Assembly (NCBI RefSeq): GCF_947172395.1 | Contig: NC_069085.1 | Location: forward strand, 17,982,698 to 18,046,697 | Direction of reading: 5' to 3' | DNA length: 64,000 nt | From: Bicyclus anynana | Taxonomy: Eukaryota > Arthropoda > Insecta > Lepidoptera > Nymphalidae | Shown: one piece after another, positions 23,331-34,700 of the stretch | Numbering within the stretch: position 1 is the stretch's first letter | Layout of the letters: every line of letters starts with the position of its first letter | The notes under the pieces: generated by a model | Databases searched by the model: none | Seen by the model: the letters and a program-made list of their open reading frames with translations, nothing else | What the model was told of the DNA's origin: nothing | Made by a program: the position numbers and the translations under genes

Positions 23331-23334
23331 TTGA

Positions 23335-23640
23335 GTGCCTCCGTAGCACAGTGGTGTACGCAGTGGATTTACAAGAGGTCCTGGAGGAGGTTCGATCCCC
23401 GGTTGGGCCGATTGAGGTTTTCTTAATTAGTTCAGGTCTAGCTGGTGGGAGGCTTCAGTTGTGACTAGTACTACCCTACCATAAAGAGGCACCTCCAAGC
23501 GATTTATTATTATGTATTAAGCGATTTAAGCGGTACGATGTCGTGTGGAAACCAACAAGTTAGCTCGCTTTCATCTTAGATGGCATCATCACTTACCGTC
23601 AGCTGAGATTGTAGTCAAGGGCTTACTTGTAAAAATTTAA
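23335..23640 (+). mobile_element. tRNA-derived SINE, family 2
   Basis: The head has an A-box (tagcacagtggtgta) and a B-box (ggttcgatccc). The body runs through 'cgatgtcgtgtggaaacc' and 'tagctcgctttcatcttaga' to 'tgtagtcaagggcttacttg'. Partial copies lie at 29.6, 40.8 and 47.2 kb. Confidence 0.88.
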
Positions 23641-24394
23641 ACATACGAGTAATTTATAAAAGGGAGGTCTACGCCTCTACGGCGTAGCTCGTACGGCGTT
23701 TGCCGTAACTATTAAATTATTAAAAGTAAAGCATTACCATTGGCGTTTTATTAACTAAAGGTCAATAAAACTTTTATCTCCTGCAGTAAAATAAACCAGA
23801 ATATGAACACTGAGATTTATCGCAATAATTATTTAAATCTAGTATCTAGTTTGTGCGCGATCTCTCACAAAACGGATCAGATTGTTATTCCATTGCCATT
23901 TCATAAAAAGTCGAAACCAAATTCTTGTGATTCAAAGCCAATTACGCTAACCACTGAACCTACGAGGCAATTACCGCACTATAAACTATATTATGAAAAA
24001 AATGTGTGAATGTAAGGAACGATGTTTATAACTAATATTATAAAGAGGTATAGCTTGTGGTATTGTAGATGGTTATCTCTGGAACTACTAAACCGATTTG
24101 GAAAATTCTTTTACCTCTAGAACTAGCTACATTATTTGTGAGTATCACAGGCTATTTTGTCCCCTTATTCTCAAGGGAACTACGCGAGGGAAACGTGGAG
24201 CGTTGGCTAGTCTCTTACTAAATCCCGACATGTAATATTCACCGGCGAGTACTGGAGCCTACTGACACTTCGTAAGGCTTCAGCGGCAACGTGATTCAAT
24301 GCCAATGTGGCACAGGCCAAGTTCATGGATTACCTCATTATCTTGTACATCACATGGCCTATATTTACCTAACGCTTTTGTAAAAACATCATAG

Positions 24395-24480
24395 TTATCA
24401 TCATTAATAGCCAATGGACGTCCACTGCTGGACACTTCTTGCATGGACTTCCAAGCAAAACAGTCTCGAGCCGCCACAAA
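24395..24480 (-). mobile_element. RTE-type LINE tail fragment
   Basis: 'ccaatggacgtccactgctg' and 'ggacttccaagcaaaacag' match the extreme 3' end of the RTE family. Only about 85 bp remain. Confidence 0.65.
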
Positions 24481-24769
24481 TTTCAAAACAACTAATGTGT
24501 GTTTAAAAATTTTACGTTTATTTCCTGGGATCCTCTGAATAAGAGAGAGAATTTCTTTGCGCATTTACATGTTCCATCTCTCATAAGAAACTGGATTTAA
24601 CCCAATTTTTTGTAACACAAAAGCCAAATATTTCGTAGCGCGATCTAGGTCGAACCTAGGACATCATTATTGACCGGATATTTTTAGCTATAGACACTTA
24701 GTATGTTGATAAAAGAAATTAGTGCCTTTATTACCTTAATAGCAGACGTCCACGTGGAATTTAGTTTTT

Positions 24770-25135
24770 CACGAATTCCAATGGGGAATCCAATTCCAAT
24801 AACCATGGGTTCCAAAAAGTAGCCTATGTGTTAATCCAGACTATAATCTATGTGTACTTCAAATATCAGGTGATTCGATTCAGTAGCCGAGGCGTGAAAG
24901 AGTGACAAACATTCATACCATCAAAATCATCAGCATTCGCAAATCTCGGGAATCCATGGATTTATCGAAATAAAAATAGCCCACGTGTTAATTAATTCAG
25001 ACTAAAATCTATTTCCATTCCAAATTTCAGCCAAATCACTTCAGTAGTAGCGGCGTTAAAGAGTAACAAACATCCAAACAAACATACATCCTTACAATCT
25101 TTCGCGTTTATAATATTAGTAGTATTGGATAAGGT
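24770..25135. mobile_element. Interspersed repeat family B copies
   Basis: Landmarks are 'tagcctatgtgttaatccag', 'aaatttcagccaaatc', 'taacaaacatccaaacaaac' and the end 'tataatattagta'. Two overlapping partial copies seem to be present. The family recurs at 26.6, 36.0, 48.2, 52.3, 55.9 and 57.8 kb and looks like the 3' end of an RTE-like LINE. Confidence 0.75.
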
Positions 25136-25227
25136 AGTTTGTGGCGAGGTTTTATTTTCCTGGTCAGACTATAATTTATTGTATTGTTTGAAGTGACAAA
25201 GGCAAGTGAAGTATTATTTTATATCAT

Positions 25228-25430
25228 ACTAGCTGACGCCGCCGCGTTTTACACGCGTGTTTCCCGTTCCCGTAGGAATACGGGAATAATATATAGCCTT
25301 TCTCGTTATATGGGCTATCTAACACTGAAAGAATTTTTCTAATCGGACCATTAGTTTCTCAGAGTAGCGCGTTCAATCAAACAAACTCTTCAGCTTTATA
25401 ATATAATATTAGTATAGATTTAAGATGACT
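25228..25430 (+). mobile_element. Interspersed repeat family A copy
   Basis: It runs from 'actagctgacgccgccgcg' to 'ataatattagtatagat' and is close to full length for this family. Confidence 0.82.
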
Positions 25431-25439
25431 TTCATATTT

Positions 25440-26580
25440 ATAAGGGTTTTGGGGCCATAAAACATATGGTTGGATAATTATTTGCATTTTCAAACTCTAC
25501 TACGAAACTTCGTGATGCGCAGGATTTCGTAGCAACTCTACGAATGTTTACTGCGAAGGGCAAGCTACAGTCGAGTTTTGTATTCTATGTAAATATGAAT
25601 GTATACTTTCATGTCATTTGAATGATTTTTTCCTAGTAATTATTTACTACTATTAGAAAATGTTGCCATAGAAATTAAGCATTCTTCGTGACAATAAAAT
25701 AATCTGTAGCAATATGACCTTCAATTATGAGTTTGTTTAGAATTATGTCCGTTACATACAATTACAATCAACAAATATATCACTTAGTAAGACACTTACA
25801 TCGTACAAAATCATCTTGTGCGTCGTAATCACCTGTTGCGGTTGCCTCGTCTCTAATGGCTCCACACGAACTAAATGTTTTGACAGACAATTTTATTTAA
25901 TTAAAATTGTTTTTTTTCACTTGAAAATTTCACTTTATCGTCAATTGTTTTTATTGATATAACCATTTACATTTAAAAACAGGTGGATTACTTGTAAAAC
26001 GAAATATAATTTCATACTGTTTCACTTGTGAATTATTGTTTTTCTAGGAACGTTAAGTATTTCGTAGTTTATATGTTTGAATTTAATGTGTTTTTTTATT
26101 TAAAATGATTTTCACTGTATTTCAGACATCTCTCGAAGTGGGTGTATCCACTGAGAGTGCGATGGATACTAAGAGCTAAGCTAAGGTAGGGCGCCTAGGG
26201 TGGGTGGTGCCTAGCCCGCTCGACTGGCTGACGGGGTCCTGGGGTGGTGACTTTAATTCAGTTAGCAAGTCTGCCGTTCCTTCACGTATTCTTGGTATTC
26301 TGTTTACTATTTGAAGTCAATATATTTTGATAAAGATATACCTAGACAGAGATAGATAGATAGATAGATAGATACATAACTAGAAAGTTACGCAGTTTTA
26401 GTCCCGAGCCTAGGCGAAGCGCTAAAAGAAATATAATAGGTTTTAGCCAACTGATTATATTACACACACACACGACATGTATTGTACCTACGGTTGGTTT
26501 TAGCGCTGTGTTACTCTATTTCACTGATTTGTTTGATCAAATCAATTCTAAAGACGCTTTGTAGATGGATACGAATATAT
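25440..26580. other. Stretch with no gene recognised
   Basis: A short GATA-type simple repeat lies at 26,351-26,375 and a CA repeat at 26,463-26,473. No exon was found. Confidence 0.35.
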
Positions 26581-26584
26581 ATTC

Positions 26585-26945
26585 TTTACTAGCGGACGCC
26601 CGCGACTCCGTCCGCGTGGAAATCAATTTAAACTTTCAAGCCCTATTTCACCGCTTTAGGGGTTCAATTTTGAAAATTGTTGAATCACATTTATGATTTA
26701 TGAACTTTTTAAAACTGTAACTCTAAAAATGAATGACTTTCGATACAAACTTTCAACCCCTATTTCACCCCCTTCTTATTTTATTTTCGCCATAAAAAGT
26801 ATCCTATAATCTTCTCCATATTATGGTCTCAAACAGCAAAAGTTTTATTTGAATTTATTTAGTAGTTTTACCGTGATGCCTGAATAACAAAAAACACGAA
26901 CAGACAGACAAAAAATAAAAAAAAAAAAAGGATTTTTAGCTTCAG
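26585..26945 (+). mobile_element. Interspersed repeat family B-like copy
   Basis: It starts 'agcggacgcccgcgactccg' and contains 'ctatttcacccccttctta' and a terminal A-run followed by a 'cagtatcgattatataatg'-type end. It is similar to the pieces at 48.2 and 57.8 kb. Confidence 0.7.
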
Positions 26946-26949
26946 TATC

Positions 26950-28670
26950 GATTATATAATGCCCCCGACAAAACTTTTCAAAATATCTTCAATGTACAGA
27001 ATGTACAAAATGTACCTGTTACAGTTTTATTATAAGTTTTAGATGGCGCTAGTAGTCCGTTATGCCACGGTAACGCTTGGTGTTACAAATGATTCATGTA
27101 TAGAATTTGCCCAGTTTTATGGCCAGTTTTATTATAAGTATAAATTTCACGTAAAAAAAATTAAAACTATTATATTAATGAATTTTTTGTAAAAATGTTT
27201 GTTCGTTATTTTTGATAATGAATTATGAAACTAAAAGAAAAAGTGCCAATCTTTTTGATGGAGGGTGTGCATTGCATTGTGGCTATTGAAGAAATAAAAA
27301 AAATTCTCCTAGAGCTTAATATCCCGCTTTCATTCCTGCTTGATAAGCTATAATACTGTTGAAATTTTTGAGCGACCGAAGGGAAATGAAAAAGTTATTT
27401 CAATTAACGATGTCAACTGAAAGTGGATTAAATATTTGACGGTCACCAGTCTGCGTTGGTCACCTGCTAAAGCTATCACGTGTTATCCACATAACAATCC
27501 AACCGTGCTTTGAAAATCACAGGCCAAGCTTGCGTATAACGATAATCCGCCTCTATATTTGGTGTTAAGCCGCTCTATGATAGCTCTTATGTCTATCAAG
27601 ATACAGACTAATTTCTATTGGACTACAATAGCTACTGACACGAGGTTCATTTTAATTGGATTGATGTCCGGTGTCGCGTGGCTGAGGCTTCGGCCACACG
27701 AGACTGACGCATTAATATTTAAATAAATACAAATTAGTGGCTACATTGTTGTCGGACTTATTGTATTATTACAGAATACGAAGCAAAAAGGTAAGTAATG
27801 AACGGTAATGAATGTTCATTCGGAAACACCGATATAGATTGGTTAAAGATTAAACTTTTAGGGGGTCTAGCGGAAGTTTACCTCGAATATAAGGGTCTAG
27901 CGATTGGAGAAATGATTTCTCATGATATTCCGTAGAAAATATTAAAAAAAATCAGTTTTAAGCTCGGACGATTGAGGGTAGAGCTGGACCCTTGATACCT
28001 GTTAAACGTCCCAAATCCACCACGGTCCAAACTCCAAAATTACCATATACATATCAGTACATATCTACACATTACATACACTCCTTGAAATGAAGTATGT
28101 CTGGCTATGCAGGCTCTCGTTATATTATTAGAGAGTATTCACATTTTTTTCTATCAAAGATTTTCGATCTAGACTAGTTTGACGGCTATAGTTTTAGTTT
28201 AATCTTAGTTTTTTTAGAGTTTTGCATAGTAGATCTAAACTAAGTTTCGAGCTCAAGTATCAAGTGTGATTGCACATCATTAAGTTAGTTAGGCTCTAAA
28301 AGGCTAGAACTCGGACTCGTATGTAGAGCCAGTTTTAAAAAAAAGTCAATTGTCAATTTGTCAACTTCTTGTTCTTGTCAAATGTCGAACGATTTCGCTT
28401 CCGAGTTCCGCTTCTGTTTGTGTTTATATAAACAAATCGAACGTTTTTCTTAAATATCTAAGAAAAAAGTTACAATTGTAACCTTTAACACGAAGCTGTG
28501 ACCCTTTGGTCTAATCTTAGATGACTCTCGGACGAAAATACCACAATTGTTCCGGGTAAATGATTCTATAATCCTTTATGGGAGTTGGGTCTAACATTTT
28601 ACTGTTTAATCATGCATGATAGATGGGCGAACGTAGTAATAAGCTGGAAGATTGATTTTTAACTATTTAT
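26950..28670. other. Upstream of first recognised DOCK exon; initiator exon not located
   Basis: The DOCK family begins with a short conserved N-terminus containing an Arg-Ala-Phe-Ala-Gln-Lys-like motif. I did not find it here. The region at 28,360-28,440 has repeated 'tgtcaa' motifs and is less AT-rich, which could fit a promoter area, but this is weak. Confidence 0.3.
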
Positions 28671-28672
28671 AG

Positions 28673-28745
28673 GAATGCGGGGGACGCTCGTAAAGTGTAC
28701 GCTGGCCAGTCGAAGGCCGGGACTCTCTCGGGGTGCTCATCTTCT
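28673..28745 (+). CDS. DOCK exon 1 (first recognised)
   Basis: The exon is 73 nt, with acceptor TTTATAG and donor GTAAGT. One leading base completes a preceding codon, and visible residues 1-24 follow (NAGDARKVYAGQSKAG). It resembles the 'AAEVRKQISGQYSGS' neighbourhood near the N-terminus of DOCK7. It ends in phase 0, so an upstream exon ending in phase 2 is required. Confidence 0.72.
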
Positions 28746-31700
28746 GTAAGTGGTGGCTAACTGTCAGCTTTGCATGAATATTAATGTGATTCATAACTGT
28801 TGTCTAACTCGCATCATTCGCTTAGATTTTCCTTATTTCCATTAATTTATACACAATTAATTACAAAGTATTTAATGTATGGCTCCTTTACCCTATTTAA
28901 TGTATTTTCTATAGGCTTTAAGATATATTTATAAAGGAAGATTCATCGCCCTGGTATGTTTATTATTGTGGGCTTCTCAAACTTTGATGTGCTTAGGACC
29001 ATCATCTGTAATTTTTAGATTCTGTAAAATAATGTAAATAACTAAAGTGCTAATTATTGCTTTGAGAGATATCTGATAATTTCTCTTGTGAGCTAGCAGG
29101 TAACAAATGTTCAACCTTCTATTGTATAAGAATATTTTTTATTCTAAATTATATGTGAAATCATGTCCTGAGTCACTCAGCTTTGTGATAGCAGTGGCTG
29201 AATATTAGCTTTTGTTATCAACCCATATTTGGCTCACTGCTGATGATTGTAGGCAGGGCACATATCCACTGGACTATCACGGCTCAATTAATAGTAGCTT
29301 TCTGTCATTCAAAACTCATGATCCAAAATTATAGAGGATGTTCTTGTATTGTACATTTATAAATAGCACAGTTACATTTTTAGTGTTATTATTAAAAAAA
29401 AATATTTAAGTAAGCTCTAAACTGTACTTACATATTAAGTTATTGGGAATTGTACTTACACTTAGTTACATGATAAGATTTAATATTACTAATTTAGATA
29501 TTCATTTACCATCCCATTTTATTTTGTTACTCTGTTTCGGAATGCTAAATCGCTTTCACATTTTGAAAGCAATTTAGCATTCCGATATGATGTTGTGTAG
29601 AAACCAAAAGGGATGTAGATTTTCATCCGCCTTCTAACAAGTTAGCCCGCTTGCATCTTAGATTGCATCCACACTTACCATTGAGATTGTATTCAAGGGC
29701 TAACTTGTAAAGAGTAAAAAAAATTCTATTATGGTGATATAGATCAGTTGTGTTATATTGCAGATATCTCTGTCAGATATGATTGAGCCGCCAGACTACG
29801 AGGAGGTATGCGACCGGCTGATGGGGGAGCGGGACCCGCTGGCGTACCCCGCCGGCGACATGGAGCTGCTGACCGTGCCGCGCCGCATCCGCACCCGCTC
29901 GCACGTGCTGCCTCAGGAGGAGCTGTGAGATTACATACATCCTTAAATAGATATGATCAAGTCAGATATGTCAGATATGATCAAGCCTCCAGACTAAGAG
30001 GGAGCGGGAGCCACTGGCAGACCTTTGACATTATACATAATAGAGATTAGCTCAGACAAACAGAAAGACAGGCAGTCGGATGATAATTTTCAAAAAGCTT
30101 GACTCTGTTTTAGTGTCTTGTAATTAGCTATATAGGCACTTGAAAAAACACATATATGTATTTCTAAATCACAGAGTTTACCTGTTTGAAATGCTGTATT
30201 TATCTATGTATAGGTACATAAATGTAGTTTTGATTACATAATTATCATTATTCGTTTGTATAGTATGACGGCGCCGATGTTCGTCCGCGACTGCATCAGT
30301 TGCTACACGTCCGACTACACTGTGGTGGAGTACAAGTACCGCGCGTACTCCGGCTCGGCCAGCGGGCGTGAGAGGCTCGCCGAGCGGCTCGACAAGCTGC
30401 TCGCCGCGCCGCCGCAGCACTACGAGATCGACGCGGAGCATTCCGCTTCGATGGAGGAGCTGGCTTCTCAGGCGCAAGTATGTATACAGTTCATGACATC
30501 TCACTTTTTATGTGGAGACATTTCTCGGACGTTTAACCAGCGACGTTGTGTAACGTTAACATTGGGATCTTACATCAAGCATCAAGCGAACATTAACAAT
30601 GCAGATTTTCTTAAATTCACATGTGGGAATGCACCTTAAATAGTCATAGTGGACCATTTAATTTTAAGAAAAAGGACTAATTAGATACATGAAAATGTTA
30701 ACATTGTTTAGTCAGCTCGCTGTTATGACCATGAGTTAACATTGAGACCATACAGGGTGATGTGAGAGGCATTGGGACAAGTAACAGCACTTTTAACAGA
30801 CATTTTACAACCCCAAAAAAGACACCATATTTTTTAACATCTGGTGTTCTTAGTCATGCACTTGCTCTTTTAGGTTCAAAATCACTCAAGTTTGGACTCC
30901 ATCATCTCCTTACCCACTTAAGTGGGGTCGGAAAAATATGTCAATCTTTTCCATTCGTTTCTATTACTCGTCAACTCATCATCCACTCCTTTTACACACA
31001 TGTCCTCTTTCACACAATCCAACCATCTCTTCTTTGGCCTCACTCAAGTTTGGACTATATGACACTTATATAAGGCAATGAAGGCCCATATTGTTTTAAT
31101 GCATTAAATTAATTAACTATTAATTGTCCCTTAGTTCAGTGAATCACAACCGTCGAGCGGCCGCCAATCAGTGGCATCAATTTCCTCTTCATCATCATGC
31201 AACGAGACCCTCACTCCTCGGGGGTCTTGGGCCAGCCTCGACCTGCGCAGCTCGTCCTCGGATCCCCTACTGCCCGACGTATTCGAGAAGAAACCTCCAG
31301 ATCAGGTTGATGCTACCAATGAAGCCAAACGGTAAGTTGCGTTTTATAGGTGAATGCAGAAAATTGTTAGTAATAACAATTTTTTGAGATAAAATGAAAA
31401 ATTAAAGCAGCAGCAGCAGTTCTTTTTATATATGTCGGAGATTTAGATAATAATAGCGCCATAGCTAACGATTGATAGTGTTACTTTGTGTATCTGCCAT
31501 CCTTGACACGTAAAGTTTAGAACCTGCTCTGAGGCTACGGTTCTCCATTATCAGAAGTACAATTTAATCTGCTCCACAGACATATAAAACAATAAACAAC
31601 TGTGATATCACTTGATATCAGTTGAATTGTTTGTCAATAAGTGTACATATGTATAAAACAATCACTAATAATCCAGATTAAGAACATTCAAATTATTTAA

Positions 31701-34700
31701 TTGTAATTCTAACAGTTTTGTATTGTAAGTATGATGTTTTTGATTCATTATAATTTCACTCCTTTTTTCCAGAAAAGAGTTCTCTTTATTCGGAGGGAGT
31801 GATTTAAATATAGCGTAAGATTTTGTTTAACCAAAGTGTACTGTTGTTCCCTCTCCAACTAGCTTTATTTGTTTGATTGTTATCAATTGGAGAACAAACT
31901 ACTCTTTTCAATGTAATATCAGCTTTTTATCACCAAAATGTGTAAAAACCTGTGTTTTTATGACTCAAATTGAGGATATTTTATATTGGTCAGAAGTAAT
32001 ATTAAAATGTTGTAAATTATATTTACTATAAAAAGCATCTACTGCATTTCTTCAGTCTTAAATTAGTGTTCGAAGAGAGATCAGCGCAATATAAACCAAA
32101 CTGCACAAACAAACTAATCTGAATGTTCCAAAATTATATTGAACCCCAGTTATGTAGTATTTTATTGTTATTTGTCTGTTAACATGGCTGCAACTCTGTC
32201 TGCGTCCTTGAAACTTTAGTAATCATCAACTGAATCGTGTTCTTCAAACAGCAATAACTTTGCAGACTGGAGAACCGTCAAGCGGATTTATTGGGACTGT
32301 ACGCGCCGTACCTCGATGAGGAGGAAGCTGTTGAGAGGCGCTTGGCGGCGGAGATGCCGTGCGAGTTGATGGGGCACAGGATCCTAGTGCAATGCCATCA
32401 GGTCAAGTAAGTTGTCTATGTCTTAGTTGGGGTCCCAAGGTGCTGGAATGGAACGACATCGCACCCCCAGTAAGTATACTTTATACACGAAATTGCAGGT
32501 CAGCGAAAAGGCTTAATATACAGTGTTGATGGTTTACAGTGCCAAACTCTCAGATAATGGTTTGGAACTTCGGAGTTTTGACAGCCAACCTGTAGTAACT
32601 AAACCAAAACTCTCATCACAAAATATAATCAAAAATCAAATCTTATTAGATTTGTGTGTGTGTGTAGGTAATATGTAACAGATGCGCGCTATTCAATAAG
32701 TTTCGCCAATGAATTCTGATTGAATTCACAAAAAAGTTTTGATTGAATTCTCCAATGAGTTTCGATTCAATTCACCAATGAATTCTGGTTGAATTCACCA
32801 AAGAGTCTTGATTGATTTCTTCTTTTAGTTTCGATTTAATTCACCAATAAGTTTCTATTTAATTCACTGGTGAGTTTCGATTTAATTCACCAATGAGTTC
32901 TGAATGAATTCACGAAAGAGTCTTGATTGATTTCACTATTTAGTTTCGATTTAATTCACTAATGAATTCTAATTGAATTCACGAAAGAGTTGATTAAATT
33001 TACCATTGAGTTTCGATTTAATTCACCATGAGTTGCGATTGAATTCACGAAAGAGTGTTTATTAAATTCACCATTGAATTTTGATTTAATAAATAAAGAG
33101 TCTTGAATGAATTCACCAATGAGTTTCGATTGAATTCACAAAGAAGTTCCTATTTAATTCACCAATGGAACTTATAGATTGGAACTGGACGTGGAGCCGC
33201 TGTTCGCATCGATGGCGCTCTACGACGCCAAAGAGAAGAAGAAGCTGTCAGAGAACTTCTACTTCAACCTGAACTCGGAGTGCACGCGGCAGATGCTGGC
33301 GGCGCACGTGCCGCACGCCGACCCCTCGACGTTGAGCCGCAGCGCCGTGTTCGACTTGCTCAACCCCTCGCCCGACGTGTTCCTCGTGCTGAGGGTGGAG
33401 AAGGTGCTGCAGGGGGACGTCAACGAGTGTGTTGAACCGTACATTAAGGACGACAAGGTCAGTGATCTGCAACTTTTGGTATGGTATGATATTTATTTGA
33501 TGTAGGTTTCGTACAACTGCTGGAGCTCGTAAGTAATCAGTTGCTCTGTAAACTGAGCCGTAGCACTGTGTTCGACTTCTCCTCGTTTTGCGGTCCTAAT
33601 TTAGACTTTGTAATGAAGTCTTAAAAAATATTGGAGGAAGTATCAAATAAACGCCTAAGTTTGCTAGTGTTTTATTAAATTCTCTTGATAGTGACGCTCG
33701 ATATTAATCTATAAATTGGTGTAGCTAAACACCTATTAAATGCCATAGAGGTGTTTGCACATTACCCCAAATGTTGATAAAAAAGCATTTCATATCTTGG
33801 CTGAAATAATTGGCTCGTCGGGCGATGTCTCGAAAAGCGGACACTACATTACGTATGCTTCCCTACAACTATGCCAGCGGTTCTCAAACTTCTTTGGTGA
33901 CGGAACCCTTTTGGAAGGCTAAATACTTCACGGAACCCTACAATAAAACAATTGTTTTTATAAATGTATTCTTAATTAATAATAAAAGTACAAGTAACAG
34001 TTACTACTTATTACATACTTAGGCGTAATTCTGATTACTTTAGCATTTTAGTCGAGTAAAAACGATTTTTGGGCGGTAAGTCCAAAAATTTTACGTACTC
34101 GACTAAAAAACTAAAGTAGTAACGAGTAAGTTAGTACATAATAAGTATAATAAAATATATTAAGAAATTAAATATCACGTGTCTCAATCGGTGAAGGAAA
34201 ACATCGTGAGGAAACCTGCATACCAGAGAATTATCTTAATTCTCTGCGTGTGTGAAGTCTGCCAATCCGCATTGGGCCAGCGTGGTGGACTAATTGCCTA
34301 ACCCCTCTCATTCTGAGAGGAGACTCGAGCTCAGCAGTGAGCCGAATATGGGTTGATGACGACGACGAAGTATAATAATAGAATATAATTAATTGTTGAT
34401 GTCATGTTTGATAAAAATCGTACCTATTGTTGTGATTGACTACTAAGTTCGGCCTCATTATTCGACGCGTAAAAATGTTCGACCTGAGAAAGGTGTTTTG
34501 TTTATTTTTTTCTAAAACTCTCACGGAACCCCTAAAAGGACTTCGCGGAACCCACACACTTTTTTTTTTTTTTTTCCTGTCTGAGTAGGTGCCGATAGCT
34601 CCCTGCGGAACCACTACGGCGTCACCGGGGGGGTTGGGCGAGCGCAGAAGCATCGCCTGATGTGACCCGAAGGCTGAAAGAAAGATAGAGGACGGAACGG

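Noticed and set aside
28378..28420. ATG at about 28,383 as DOCK start codon
   Set aside because: The encoded residues do not resemble the DOCK-C N-terminus and no good donor in the required phase follows.
30178..30504. Minus-strand frame antisense to DOCK exon 3
   Set aside because: It is a shadow of the GC-rich coding exon. The plus strand has splice sites, phase and family motifs.
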